Of a stretch of DNA of 64,000 nt, positions 45,968 through 56,264 are shown piece after piece. The DNA lies in NCBI RefSeq assembly GCF_001428075.1, contig NZ_LMSI01000019.1, forward strand, positions 186,895 through 250,894, in the 5' to 3' direction. The DNA comes from Arthrobacter sp. Soil764 (GTDB taxonomy: Bacteria > Actinomycetota > Actinomycetes > Actinomycetales > Micrococcaceae). The position numbers and the translations under genes are program-made. Below the pieces are notes generated by a model. The model was not told the origin of the DNA and ran no database searches. It was given only the letters and a program-made list of their open reading frames with translations. How positions within the stretch are numbered: the stretch's first letter is position 1; each line of letters opens with the position of its first letter.

Positions 45968-46986
45968 TGGCCCTGTTCACCGGAGCCCTGCCCCTGGTGC
46001 CGCCCGCCACAGGCAAGGGCTCGGGCCAGCAGGACAAGGGCCCCAACGTGGTGGCTTTGGGGGGCGGGCACGGCCTGGCGGCCTCACTGTCCGCGCTGCG
46101 CCTGCTCACCTCCGAACTTACCGCGGTGGTCACGGTGGCGGACGACGGCGGCTCCTCCGGGCGTCTGCGCGAGGAGTACGGCGTCCTTCCGCCGGGAGAC
46201 CTCCGCATGGCCCTGTCCGCGCTCTGCGACGACACCGACTGGGGCCGCACTTGGCGCGATGTCATGCAGCACCGGTTCCGTGCCGGGAAGGGGCCCGGCG
46301 GGTCGCTGGACGAGCACGCCATGGGGAACCTGCTGATCGTCACGCTGTGGGAGCTGCTGGGCGATACCGTTGCCGGGCTCAAGTGGGCCGGCGCGCTGCT
46401 CGGCGCCCGCGGCCAGGTCCTGCCGATGTCCACCGTCCCGCTCACCATTGAGGGTGATGTGCGCGTGCCCTCACCGGACGGCGGAACGGCACTGGAGACT
46501 ATCCATGGCCAGGCGCGGTGCGCCGTAGCCGGTTCGCTCGAGGAAGTCCGGCTCCTGCCAAAAGCGGCGCCCGCCTGCACGGACGCCCTGACCGCCATTG
46601 AGCTGGCGGACTGGGTGGTCCTGGGCCCGGGCTCCTGGTACACGTCAGTCCTGCCGCACCTGCTCCTGCCCGAAATGCGCCAGGCGCTCTGCAGCACGCC
46701 CGCCAAGCGCTGCCTGACCATGAACCTCGCCATGGACACCAAGGAAACCACCGGCATGACGGCGGCGGACCACCTGCACGTCCTTCGGCGGTACGCCCCG
46801 GAGTTCAGCGTGGACGTGGTCCTGGCCGACCCCACGTCCGTACCGGACCGGCAGGAGTTCGAGAAGGCAGCCGGCATGATCGGGGCAGAGGTGGTCTTGG
46901 GTAAAGTAGGGGCGTCGGGACGCCGCCCTGTCCACGAGCCGCTGCGGCTGGCGACGGCGTACCAGGACATTTTTGGGAACAGTTAG
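45967..46986 (+). CDS. yvcK: YvcK/CofD-like gluconeogenesis factor
   Basis: 339 aa. VVALGGGHGLAASLSALR is the nucleotide-sugar-binding glycine loop, followed by VTVADDGGSSGRLREEYGVL, PPGDLRMALSAL and VLGPGSWYTSVLPHLL. YvcK-like proteins bind UDP-GlcNAc and control cell-wall synthesis on gluconeogenic carbon in other Gram-positives. The ATG shares the last A of the rapZ stop (TAATG). Nine bases separate it from whiA. Confidence 0.94.
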   Translation: MALFTGALPLVPPATGKGSGQQDKGPNVVALGGGHGLAASLSALRLLTSELTAVVTVADDGGSSGRLREEYGVLPPGDLRMALSALCDDTDWGRTWRDVMQHRFRAGKGPGGSLDEHAMGNLLIVTLWELLGDTVAGLKWAGALLGARGQVLPMSTVPLTIEGDVRVPSPDGGTALETIHGQARCAVAGSLEEVRLLPKAAPACTDALTAIELADWVVLGPGSWYTSVLPHLLLPEMRQALCSTPAKRCLTMNLAMDTKETTGMTAADHLHVLRRYAPEFSVDVVLADPTSVPDRQEFEKAAGMIGAEVVLGKVGASGRRPVHEPLRLATAYQDIFGNS

Positions 46987-46995
46987 GAAGGTGCC

Positions 46996-47976
46996 ATGGC
47001 ACTGACAGCATCAGTCAAGGAAGAACTGTCCCGTCTGGACATCAAGAAGTCATCAGTGCGCAAGGCCGAAGTCTCCGCCATGCTCCGGTTCGCCGGGGGA
47101 CTGCACATCATTTCCGGCCGGATCGTCATCGAGGCGGAAGTAGACCTCGCCTCGACGGCCCGCAGGCTCCGTGCCGCGATCGCCGAGGTCTACGGACACC
47201 AGAGCGAGATCATCGTAGTGTCGGCCGGCGGACTCCGGCGCGCCAGCCGCTACGTGGTCCGCGTGGTCCGGGACGGCGAGGCGCTGGCCCGCCAGACCGG
47301 TCTCCTGGACGGCAGGGGACGCCCCGTGCGCGGCCTGCCGTCCGCCGTCGTCAACGGGTCCGCGGCAGATGCCGAAGCCGTATGGCGCGGAGCCTTCTTG
47401 GCCCACGGCTCACTCACGGAGCCCGGCCGGTCATCCTCCCTTGAGGTCACCTGCCCCGGGCCGGAATCAGCGCTGGCCCTGGTGGGCGCGGCCCGCCGCC
47501 TGGACATCCAGGCCAAGGCCCGGGAAGTCAGGGGAGTGGACCGTGTGGTCATCCGCGACGGCGACACCATTGCCGCACTCCTCACCCGCATGGGAGCGCA
47601 CGACGCGCTGATGGTGTGGGAGGAACGCCGCATGCGCAAGGAGGTCCGGGCCACCGCCAACAGGCTCGCCAACTTCGACGACGCCAACCTGCGCCGTTCC
47701 GCGCAGGCAGCCGTGGCCGCAGGGGCAAGGGTGGACCGGGCGCTGGAGATCCTGGGCGACGACGTTCCGGACCACCTCAAGTACGCGGGTGAACTGCGGG
47801 TGGCGCACAAGCAGGCAAGCCTGGACGAGCTGGGCCGTCTTGCCGATCCCGTCATGACCAAGGATGCAATTGCCGGCAGGATCCGGCGCCTGCTGGCCAT
47901 GGCGGACAAGCGCGCGCTTGACCTGGGCATCCCCGGAACGGACGCCAATGTGACGCCTGAAATGCTGGACGAGTAA
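46996..47976 (+). CDS. whiA: WhiA regulator
   Basis: 326 aa. The N-terminal LAGLIDADG-like domain ([20 protein letters not shown]) is followed by a C-terminal helix-turn-helix ([21 protein letters not shown]). WhiA controls sporulation genes in Streptomyces; in non-sporulating actinobacteria it is conserved and tied to division. AGGAAGG lies 5 bases before the ATG. Confidence 0.96.
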   Translation: MALTASVKEELSRLDIKKSSVRKAEVSAMLRFAGGLHIISGRIVIEAEVDLASTARRLRAAIAEVYGHQSEIIVVSAGGLRRASRYVVRVVRDGEALARQTGLLDGRGRPVRGLPSAVVNGSAADAEAVWRGAFLAHGSLTEPGRSSSLEVTCPGPESALALVGAARRLDIQAKAREVRGVDRVVIRDGDTIAALLTRMGAHDALMVWEERRMRKEVRATANRLANFDDANLRRSAQAAVAAGARVDRALEILGDDVPDHLKYAGELRVAHKQASLDELGRLADPVMTKDAIAGRIRRLLAMADKRALDLGIPGTDANVTPEMLDE

Positions 47977-48002
47977 CCGCCCCATAGAATCAAAAATAAT
48001 TC

Positions 48003-48021
48003 CGGGCACCACCTGCCCGGA
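48003..48021. terminator. hairpin between whiA and sodA
   Basis: CCGGGCA / TGCCCGG, 7-bp stem, loop CCACC. It lacks a T-run. TAGAAT at 47985-47990 just upstream is a possible sodA -10, so the hairpin could equally be part of the sodA leader. Confidence 0.4.
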
Positions 48022-48077
48022 TGCACGATCCGAGAGTTACCAACCGGGCCTGCGGGTCCACGATATTGGAGGATTTT

Positions 48078-48704
48078 GTGACCGAGTACGTATTGCCGGA
48101 ACTCAGCTACGATTACGCCGCCCTCGAACCGCACATCTCTGCGCGGATCATGGAACTGCACCACAGCAAGCACCACGCCACCTACGTGGCGGGCGCCAAC
48201 AACGCCCTGGCCCAGCTGGCCGAGGCGCGCGAAAAGGGCGACTTCGCCAACATCAACCGGCTTTCCAAGGACCTCGCGTTCCACACCGGCGGCCACATCA
48301 ACCACTCCGTCTTCTGGAAGAACCTTTCCCCGGACGGCGGCGACAAGCCCGAGGGTGAGCTGGCTGCCGCCATCGATGACGCCTTCGGCTCCTTCGATGC
48401 CTTCCGCGCACAGTTCTCCGCCGCTGCCCTGGGCCTCCAGGGATCGGGCTGGGGCTTCCTCGCCTACGAGCCCATCGGTGGAAATCTCGTCATCGAGCAG
48501 CTGTACGACCAGCAGGGCAACACCGCCCTGGGCACCACCCCGCTGCTGATGCTGGACATGTGGGAGCACGCCTTCTACCTGGACTACGTCAACGTGAAGG
48601 CCGACTACGTCAAGGCGTTCTGGAACATCGTCAACTGGGCAGATGTCGCCCAGCGCTTCGAGGCAGCACGCACCAACGCAACGGGCCTCATCACCCTCCC
48701 GTAG
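48078..48704 (+). CDS. sodA: superoxide dismutase, Mn/Fe type
   Basis: 208 aa from GTG 48078 with GGAGG five bases upstream. Metal ligands are visible: His in [19 protein letters not shown], His in [14 protein letters not shown], and Asp/His in [31 protein letters not shown] is the Mn-type second-sphere region (G-rich loop). It converts superoxide to peroxide and oxygen in the cytoplasm. Placed between whiA and gap. Confidence 0.96.
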   Translation: MTEYVLPELSYDYAALEPHISARIMELHHSKHHATYVAGANNALAQLAEAREKGDFANINRLSKDLAFHTGGHINHSVFWKNLSPDGGDKPEGELAAAIDDAFGSFDAFRAQFSAAALGLQGSGWGFLAYEPIGGNLVIEQLYDQQGNTALGTTPLLMLDMWEHAFYLDYVNVKADYVKAFWNIVNWADVAQRFEAARTNATGLITLP

Positions 48705-48770
48705 TGACCGGGGTTATACCCCGCTGTAACAAACTTCACATTCGGACTTAAACTGGCCGGGATGTGGACG

Positions 48771-48798
48771 GTCCGCCCCCGCACTTGCGGGGGCGGAC
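48771..48798. terminator. terminator after sodA
   Basis: GTCCGCCCCCGC (48771-48782) pairs perfectly with GCGGGGGCGGAC (48787-48798), loop ACTT; it lies 67 bp after the stop. The T-run is weak. Confidence 0.7.
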
Positions 48799-48870
48799 CC
48801 AGTTAAACGTAAGATAGGTCACGGAAGGCGGTTAGCCTTCAGCAATGAGGCTGGTCGCCCTCCGTGTTAA

Positions 48871-49974
<1,104 letters not shown>

Positions 49975-49984
49975 GGTTAGACAC

Positions 49985-51211
49985 ATGACATCTCACACCC
50001 TCAACGAACTGATCGCTGAAGGTGTCCGCGGGCGGTACATTCTGGTTCGAAGTGACCTGAATGTGCCGCTCGACGGCTCTACAGTCACTGATGATGGCCG
50101 TATCAAGGCCTCCCTGCCAGTGCTGCAAAAGCTCACGGACGCCGGTGCCCGCGTGCTGGTTACAGCCCACCTCGGACGCCCCAAGGGCGCCCCGGAAGAC
50201 AAGTACTCCCTCCGTCCCGCAGTGGACCGCCTCGCCGAACTGGCGGGCTTCAAGGTCACCCTGGCCGCCGACACCGTCGGCGATGCCGCCAAGGCGGCCG
50301 CCGCATCGCTGCAGGACGGCGAAGCCCTTGTCCTCGAGAACGTCCGCTTCGACGCCCGCGAGACCAGCAAGGACGACGCTGAACGCGGAACCTTCGCGGA
50401 CGAGCTTGTAGCATTGACCGGCGGCAACGGCGCGTACGTGGACGACGCCTTCGGTGCCGTCCACCGCAAGCACGCCAGTGTCTACGACGTCGCCACCCGG
50501 CTCCCGTCATACCAGGGCGACCTGGTGCACACGGAGGTGGAAGTCCTCCGGAAGCTGACCGCTGACACCCAGCGCCCCTACGTGGTGGTGTTGGGCGGTT
50601 CCAAGGTCTCGGACAAGCTTGCGGTGATTGACAACCTGATCGGCAAGGCTGACACCATCCTGGTGGGCGGCGGCATGCTCTTCACATTCCTGGCGGCGGC
50701 TGGCCACAAGGTTGGTTCGAGCCTCCTTGAGGAAGACCAAATACCTGTTGTCAAGGACTACCTGAAGCGCGCAGCTGACGCCGGAACCGAATTCGTGGTT
50801 CCCACGGACGTCGTGGTGGCGGAGAAGTTTGCTGCCGACGCCCAGCACGAAACCGTGGCGGCCGACGCGATTGAAGGCAGCAGCTTCGGCGCCCAGGGCA
50901 TCGGCCTGGACATCGGGCCCGATACCGCGGCTGCCTTTTCCCAGCGGATCAAGGGTGCGCGGACGGTTTTCTGGAATGGCCCCATGGGTGTCTTCGAATT
51001 CGAGGCGTTCTCGGCAGGCACCCGTGCCATCGCGCAGGCCCTGACCGAGACTGAGGGATTCACCGTGGTGGGCGGCGGCGATTCTGCTGCCGCAGTCCGC
51101 ACCCTGGGATTCAGTGATGACCAGTTCGGGCACATTTCCACCGGCGGCGGCGCCAGCCTTGAATACCTTGAAGGCAAGGAACTCCCCGGCCTGAGCGTCC
51201 TGGACCGATAG
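49985..51211 (+). CDS. pgk: phosphoglycerate kinase
   Basis: 408 aa. [47 protein letters not shown] and the C-terminal [17 protein letters not shown] (the ATP site) are all in place. Ten bases after gap; same operon. Starts [20 protein letters not shown]. Confidence 0.97.
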   Translation: MTSHTLNELIAEGVRGRYILVRSDLNVPLDGSTVTDDGRIKASLPVLQKLTDAGARVLVTAHLGRPKGAPEDKYSLRPAVDRLAELAGFKVTLAADTVGDAAKAAAASLQDGEALVLENVRFDARETSKDDAERGTFADELVALTGGNGAYVDDAFGAVHRKHASVYDVATRLPSYQGDLVHTEVEVLRKLTADTQRPYVVVLGGSKVSDKLAVIDNLIGKADTILVGGGMLFTFLAAAGHKVGSSLLEEDQIPVVKDYLKRAADAGTEFVVPTDVVVAEKFAADAQHETVAADAIEGSSFGAQGIGLDIGPDTAAAFSQRIKGARTVFWNGPMGVFEFEAFSAGTRAIAQALTETEGFTVVGGGDSAAAVRTLGFSDDQFGHISTGGGASLEYLEGKELPGLSVLDR

Positions 51212-51233
51212 AACCCGGCCGGTAGAACCACCC

Positions 51234-51303
51234 GCTGCTGACCAGCAGCAACCGGACTTCACAGTCCTCCGGCCGGCAGGTTGCCCGCGGCAGCCTGCCG
51301 GCC
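51234..51303 (+). promoter_or_regulatory. two hairpins between pgk and tpiA
   Basis: A 6-bp stem (51234-51239 / 51244-51249, loop GACC) is followed by a 15-bp stem (51271-51285 / 51289-51303) with a CGC loop and one T-G wobble. There is no T-run. Possible partial terminator or RNA processing site within the glycolytic operon. Confidence 0.55.
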
Positions 51304-51334
51304 GCACCCATATCAAGAACTTTTTGGAGATTAC

Positions 51335-52150
51335 GTGACTACGTCAACGAACGGCGCTTTCGACCGCAAGCCCTTCATCGCGGGCAACTGGAAAATGAAC
51401 ATGGACCACGTGCAGGGCATCACGCTCCTGCAGAAGCTGGCCTGGACCCTCTCCGACGCCAAGCACGACTACAGCCGCGTTGAGGTAGCCGTCTTCCCGC
51501 CGTTCACGGACCTCCGCGGTGTCCAGACCCTGGTCCAGGGCGACGACCTCCAGGTCGCCTACGGTGGCCAGGACCTGTCCCAGTTCGATTCGGGAGCCTA
51601 CACCGGTGACATCTCGGGGCAGTTCCTGAACAAGCTCGGCTGCAAGTACGTCCTGGTGGGCCACAGCGAACGCCGGACCATCCACAACGAATCCGACGAG
51701 GTCCTCAACGCCAAGGTCAAAGCTGCCTTCAAGCACAACCTGGTTCCCGTGCTCTGCGTGGGCGAAGGCCTGGAGATCCGCCAGGCCGGAACGCACGTGG
51801 ACCACACGCTGCAGCAGCTCCGCGCCGGCGTGGCCGGGCTCACCAACGAGCAGGCCGCTGAACTGGTGGTGGCCTATGAACCCGTTTGGGCCATCGGCAC
51901 CGGCGAAGTGGCAGGACCGGAGGACGCCCAGGAAATGTGCGCCGCCATCCGCGCCGAGCTGGAGTCGCTGTTTGGAGCGGAAACGGCCGGCAAAACCCGC
52001 CTGCTCTACGGCGGCTCGGTGAAGGCCAACAACGCGGCCGCGATCCTTCAGGAACGCGACGTGGACGGCCTGCTGGTGGGCGGCGCAAGCCTGGACCCGG
52101 CCGAGTTTGCTAATATTGTCAGGTTCGAGAGCCACCTGGTCACGGACTAG
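51335..52150 (+). CDS. tpiA: triosephosphate isomerase
   Basis: 271 aa from GTG 51335, preceded by [39 protein letters not shown] (catalytic His), [25 protein letters not shown] (catalytic Glu) and [13 protein letters not shown] are all present. A 15-20-residue N-terminal extension beyond the E. coli protein is short and unremarkable. Confidence 0.96.
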   Translation: MTTSTNGAFDRKPFIAGNWKMNMDHVQGITLLQKLAWTLSDAKHDYSRVEVAVFPPFTDLRGVQTLVQGDDLQVAYGGQDLSQFDSGAYTGDISGQFLNKLGCKYVLVGHSERRTIHNESDEVLNAKVKAAFKHNLVPVLCVGEGLEIRQAGTHVDHTLQQLRAGVAGLTNEQAAELVVAYEPVWAIGTGEVAGPEDAQEMCAAIRAELESLFGAETAGKTRLLYGGSVKANNAAAILQERDVDGLLVGGASLDPAEFANIVRFESHLVTD

Positions 52151-52198
52151 TCCGTAGCCAGCCAATACTCCCGCAATCCCAACTTCTGAAAGGCCGTC

Positions 52199-52456
52199 GT
52201 GGACGTTCTTCATGTCATTCTGCAGATCCTCCTGGGGATCACCAGCCTCCTGCTGACGCTGTTGATCCTCCTGCACAAGGGACGCGGCGGCGGGTTGTCC
52301 GATATGTTCGGCGGCGGCATGAGCTCGGGCCTCAGCTCTTCAGGCGTGGCAGAACGGAACCTCAACCGCTTCACCATCATCCTGGGCGTCACCTGGGGCG
52401 TGGTGATCATTGCCCTCGGCCTGATCATGCGGTTCAGCGGGGCCGGGGATTCCTGA
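52199..52456 (+). CDS. secG: protein translocase subunit SecG
   Basis: 85 aa. Two helices (VILQILLGITSLLLTLLILL and FTIILGVTWGVVIIALGLIM) flank the cytoplasmic LHKGRGGGLSDMFGGG loop that is characteristic of SecG. It supports SecYEG translocation. GTG start with AAAGG 6 bases upstream. Located after tpiA, as in many actinobacteria. Confidence 0.95.
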   Translation: MDVLHVILQILLGITSLLLTLLILLHKGRGGGLSDMFGGGMSSGLSSSGVAERNLNRFTIILGVTWGVVIIALGLIMRFSGAGDS

Positions 52457-52509
52457 CCCCTGCGGGACAAGGTCCTTTAGGCCCTGCCGGTCATAAAGCC
52501 TGCAAATTA

Positions 52510-52543
52510 GACTGTGGCTGTCGGAAAACCGGCAGCCACAGTC
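52510..52543 (+). terminator. terminator after secG
   Basis: GACTGTGGCTG pairs with CAGCCACAGTC and the inner CGG/CCG also pairs, giving about 15 bp with an AAAA loop, followed by TTGTTT. This is a strong intrinsic terminator. Confidence 0.9.
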
Positions 52544-52592
52544 TTGTTTAAGCTGCAGGTCCGCCGGCGCTCCCTTCGAGGCAGGAGTCGTT

Positions 52593-52991
52593 ATGGTCCA
52601 CCCATCATCCGGGTTCAGGGGCACCCGCGCCGGCGTGACGGCAGGGTCCGGTTCGAGCCTTCAGTCCACCGACTCGTCGTCGTCGCGTCCGCTGCCGCGC
52701 ATCCGCGTGTCCTATTGGTGCGCCAAGGGGCACGAGACGCAGCCCGTGTTCCTGAAGATGCCGGAGGACCAGATTCCCAGGATGTGGGACTGCAGGCGCT
52801 GCGGCGCTGCGGCTTCCCGGGACGGCCGTGCCGCGGCAGCTGACGACCCCTTTGACGACGGCTACAAAAGCCACCTGGAATACGTTAAAGAACGACGCTC
52901 CGGCCAGGACGCCGAAGCTGTCCTGGCCGGAGCGTTGGAAAAGCTACGCGCCCGCGGCGTCCTTCCGGACCAACTGCTGCGGGACCCGTGA
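52593..52991 (+). CDS. rbpA: RNA polymerase-binding protein RbpA
   Basis: 132 aa with the RbpA layout: N-terminal basic GFRGTRAG tail, the zinc-ribbon-like VSYWCAKGHETQPVF...WDCRRCGAAA core (C-x-x-x-H and C-x-x-C), and the C-terminal sigma-interacting SHLEYVKERRS. It stabilises the promoter complex with housekeeping sigma factors and is restricted to actinobacteria. The last 48 bases overlap the convergent pgl gene. Confidence 0.95.
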   Translation: MVHPSSGFRGTRAGVTAGSGSSLQSTDSSSSRPLPRIRVSYWCAKGHETQPVFLKMPEDQIPRMWDCRRCGAAASRDGRAAAADDPFDDGYKSHLEYVKERRSGQDAEAVLAGALEKLRARGVLPDQLLRDP

Positions 52992-53762
52992 GGCTGCATT
53001 CTCGTCGATCAGCCACAGGGTACGCGACGTTCCGCGGGGACCGGAGGCTGGTACCTGGACCGGGTTGGCTCCGGCCAGGGCCAATCCCACCGCTCCTGCC
53101 TTGTCCTCCCCGGCGACAACCATCCATACCTCCGCCGCAGTATTAATGGCAGGCAGGGTAAGGGAAATCCGCAGCGGCGGCGGCTTGGGCGAGTTCCTGA
53201 CGCCCACCACCGTGCGGTCCTTTTCGCGGATGCCGGCCTGTTCCGGGAACAGTGATGCAATGTGTGCGTCGGGTCCCACGCCGAGCAGCACCACATCCAG
53301 CCGGGGGAGTGCGGAGGGTTCCTCCGGCCGGTCGTCGGACATGTCAGCGGCATGCTCGGCTGCAGCAGCGTCCCGCAGCCGGCGTGCGTAGTCCTCGGCG
53401 GCCTCTTCCGGAGTGTCGAACTCATCTGCGGAACCAGGGGAATGCACCCGCTCCGGGTCCACGGGGATGTGGGACAGCAATGCGTCGAACGCCTGCCTGG
53501 TATTCCGCTCAGGATCAGTGGACCCCACGAAACGTTCGTCACCCCACCAGAAGTTGACCTTGGACCAGTCGACGGCGGGCGCTGCCGGTGAATCCGCAAC
53601 AGCCTTCAGCGTGCCAATCCCCACGGTTCCCCCGGTGAGCACCACGGTGGCTTCGCCGTACTTGTCCTGGACATCAACGAGCTTGGTGATCAGGCGTGCC
53701 GCGATGGCGGCCATGAGGACGGACGAATCCGGATGGATGCTTACTCGTGGGTCAACGCTCAC
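52944..53762 (-). CDS. pgl: 6-phosphogluconolactonase
   Basis: 272 aa. VVLTGGTVGIGTLKAV, FWWGDERFVGSTDPERN, LDVVLLGVGPDAHIASLFP and SLTLPAINTAAEVWMVVAG mark the 6PGL/GlcN6P-isomerase-like fold. It hydrolyses 6-phosphogluconolactone in the pentose phosphate pathway. GTG start at 53762, overlapping the opcA stop by 11 bp. Last gene of the operon; its 3' end is antisense to rbpA over 48 bp. Confidence 0.94.
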   Translation of the reverse strand: MSVDPRVSIHPDSSVLMAAIAARLITKLVDVQDKYGEATVVLTGGTVGIGTLKAVADSPAAPAVDWSKVNFWWGDERFVGSTDPERNTRQAFDALLSHIPVDPERVHSPGSADEFDTPEEAAEDYARRLRDAAAAEHAADMSDDRPEEPSALPRLDVVLLGVGPDAHIASLFPEQAGIREKDRTVVGVRNSPKPPPLRISLTLPAINTAAEVWMVVAGEDKAGAVGLALAGANPVQVPASGPRGTSRTLWLIDENAASRVPQQLVRKDAAGA

Positions 53763-54693
53763 TGGGTCGGACGCTCCTTAGATTGGTACGTGGCAGTCCA
53801 ATAGTAATCACTTCCCCAAACACTTCGTCCGGGTCAAGGCGGCGGAGTTCTTCGGCGAGGCAGTCGCGGAGGCTGCGCCTCGGCAGTGAAATGCGCTGGG
53901 CGGGCTGGCCTGGTTGGGTCAGTTCCGCCACGGAGAGTCCGGGTCGGAAGAGCTGGACGTCGCCGCCGGGGCGGGTGAGCCGGACGCGGCGGATGCCGGT
54001 TCCGGCGGGGTCCGCGACGATGGTGACGGGGGCGTCCAGGGTCAGGGTGAGCCACGCTGCGAGCAGGATGGTGGACGGTGAGTCCGAGGCGCCTTCGACG
54101 GCGACGGCCGTGACCGGGGAGGAGTCCACCTCATCCAGGGCCGCCGCGAGCTGGATCCGCCAGTTAGTCAGCCGGGTCCAGGCGAGGTCTGTGTCCCCGG
54201 CCTTGTAGGTGCGGTGGATCCGTTCCAGTGCCGCTTGCGGGTCCGGTTCGTTGGCGGAGTCGGTGATCCTGCGGTGCGCGATCGCACCGATGGATGTCTC
54301 GCAGGCATTTTCCGGGGCGCCGTGCGGCCACCAGGCTACGATCGGGGCGTCCGGGAGCAGCAGCGCGGCCACCAGGGATTCGGACTCGTGGGCCAGCTGA
54401 CCGTAGCCGCGCAGGACAATGACTTCCGAGGCGCCGGCGTCCCCGCCCACCCGGATCTGGGCGTCGAGGCGGTCCTCGTTATCCTTCCCGGCGTCGGCCA
54501 GGACGATGATCCGGCAGGGGTGTTCCCGGCTGGCGTCGTTCGCCGCCTCGATCGCTTCTTCCTCGAGCCCGGATTTGGTCACGACCACCAGGGTCAGGAC
54601 CCGGCCCAGGGCGATCACGCCTCCCTGCTCGCGCAGGGCCATGAGTTTCTTGGACACCTTCGAGGTGGTGGTGTCGGGCAGGTTAACGATCAT
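53752..54693 (-). CDS. opcA: OpcA, glucose-6-phosphate dehydrogenase assembly protein
   Basis: 313 aa starting MIVNLPDTTTSKVSKKLMALREQGG, the actinobacterial OpcA start. Further conserved blocks are TLVVVTKSGLEEEAIEAANDA, DAPIVAWWPHGAPENACETSIG and VEGASDSPSTILLAAWLTL. OpcA promotes assembly or redox tuning of G6PDH and occurs with zwf in actinobacteria and cyanobacteria. ATGA overlap with the zwf stop indicates coupling. Confidence 0.95.
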   Translation of the reverse strand: MIVNLPDTTTSKVSKKLMALREQGGVIALGRVLTLVVVTKSGLEEEAIEAANDASREHPCRIIVLADAGKDNEDRLDAQIRVGGDAGASEVIVLRGYGQLAHESESLVAALLLPDAPIVAWWPHGAPENACETSIGAIAHRRITDSANEPDPQAALERIHRTYKAGDTDLAWTRLTNWRIQLAAALDEVDSSPVTAVAVEGASDSPSTILLAAWLTLTLDAPVTIVADPAGTGIRRVRLTRPGGDVQLFRPGLSVAELTQPGQPAQRISLPRRSLRDCLAEELRRLDPDEVFGEVITIGLPRTNLRSVRPSER

Positions 54694-56249
54694 GGCCTTC
54701 TCCAGGTTCGTCCGTCACGGGCCAGCAGCTCGTCGGCGGAGGCGGGGCCCCAGGAGCCCGGGGCGTAGGGCTCGGGCTGTTCTGCCAGCGAGGCCCAATA
54801 TTCCTCGAACGGGTCGAGGATCTTCCAGGACAGCTCCACTTCCTCATGCCGCGGGAACAGCGGCGGCTCGCCCAGGAGCACGTCCAGGATCAGCCGCTCG
54901 TAGGCCTCCGGGGAGGACTCGGTGAAGGAGTGGCCGTAGCCGAAGTCCATGGTCACATCCCGCACTTCCATCTGGGTGCCGGGGACCTTGGAACCGAACC
55001 GGATGGTCACGCCCTCGTCAGGCTGGACCCGGATTACTACCGCGTTCTGCCCGAAATCGTCCTCGCCGTGGTCCCGGAACAGCAGGTTGGGGGCGCGTTT
55101 GAAGACGACGGCGATTTCCGTCACCCGCCGCCCCAGCCGCTTGCCCGCACGGAGGTAGAACGGGACCCCGGACCAGCGGCGGGTGTGGATGTCCACGCGG
55201 ACCGCGGCGTAGGTCTCGGTGGTGGAATCGGCCGGGATGCCTTCCTCTTCCAGGTAGCCCTGGACCTGCTCGCCGCCCTGCCAGCCGCCGGTGAACTGTC
55301 CCCGCGCTGAGTGCGTGGACAGGTCCTCCGGGAGCTTGACCGCGGCGAGGACCTTTTCCTTCTCGGCCCGCAGGTCATCGGCGTTGAAGGAGATGGGCTC
55401 CTCCATGGCCGTGAGCGCGAGCAGCTGCAGCAGGTGGTTCTGGATCACGTCGCGGGCCGCGCCCACGCCGTCGTAATACCCCGCCCGGCCGCCGGTGCCG
55501 ATGTCCTCTGCCATGGTGATCTGGACGTGGTCAACGTAGTTGGCGTTCCACAACGGTTCGAACAACTGGTTGGCGAAACGCAGTGCCAGGATGTTCTGCA
55601 CCGTTTCCTTGCCCAGGTAGTGGTCGATCCGGAACACCGCGTCCGGCGGGAACACCGACTCGACGATGTCGTTCAGCTTTCGGGCCGACTCAAGGTCGTG
55701 CCCGAACGGCTTTTCGATCACCACGCGCCGCCATTTGTCCCCCTCGGCCTGCGCCAGGCCGTGCTTGGACAACTGGCGGCAGACCTGTTCGAACGCCTTG
55801 GGCGGAATCGACAGATAGAACGCGTGGTTCCCGCGGGTGCCGCGGACATCGTCGAGTTCCTTGATCGTCTCACCCAGCCGCTCAAAGGCTGCATCGTCGT
55901 CGAACTCGCCCTGGACAAACCGGATGCCCTCGGACAACTGGTTCCAGACCGCCTCATCAAACGGTGTACGGGCGTGAGCCTGCACCGAAGCCTTCACCTC
56001 GGCGGCGAAATCCTCCTTGTCCCACTCCCGGCGGGCGAACCCCACCAGCGCGAAACTCGGCGGCAACAGCCCCCGGTTGGCGAGATCGTACACAGCCGGC
56101 ATCAACTTCTTCCGGGCCAAATCACCCGTCACCCCAAAGAGGACCAACGACGACGGACCGGCAATCCGGTTCAAACGGCGGTCACGCGGGTCACGCAGCG
56201 GATTGCGCCCGCGGACCGCGCCCTTCCTGCCGTATTCAGTTTCTGGCAT
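54690..56249 (-). CDS. zwf: glucose-6-phosphate dehydrogenase
   Basis: 519 aa. NADP site VLFGVTGDLARKKLMPAVYD; substrate/catalytic block RIDHYLGKETVQNILALRF; VVIEKPFGHDLESARKL. It makes NADPH and 6-phosphogluconolactone. ATG at 56249 is 15 bp after the pgi stop. The product feeds pgl two genes downstream. Confidence 0.97.
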   Translation of the reverse strand: MPETEYGRKGAVRGRNPLRDPRDRRLNRIAGPSSLVLFGVTGDLARKKLMPAVYDLANRGLLPPSFALVGFARREWDKEDFAAEVKASVQAHARTPFDEAVWNQLSEGIRFVQGEFDDDAAFERLGETIKELDDVRGTRGNHAFYLSIPPKAFEQVCRQLSKHGLAQAEGDKWRRVVIEKPFGHDLESARKLNDIVESVFPPDAVFRIDHYLGKETVQNILALRFANQLFEPLWNANYVDHVQITMAEDIGTGGRAGYYDGVGAARDVIQNHLLQLLALTAMEEPISFNADDLRAEKEKVLAAVKLPEDLSTHSARGQFTGGWQGGEQVQGYLEEEGIPADSTTETYAAVRVDIHTRRWSGVPFYLRAGKRLGRRVTEIAVVFKRAPNLLFRDHGEDDFGQNAVVIRVQPDEGVTIRFGSKVPGTQMEVRDVTMDFGYGHSFTESSPEAYERLILDVLLGEPPLFPRHEEVELSWKILDPFEEYWASLAEQPEPYAPGSWGPASADELLARDGRTWRRP

Positions 56250-56264
56250 GGTTGCTTTTGTGCC

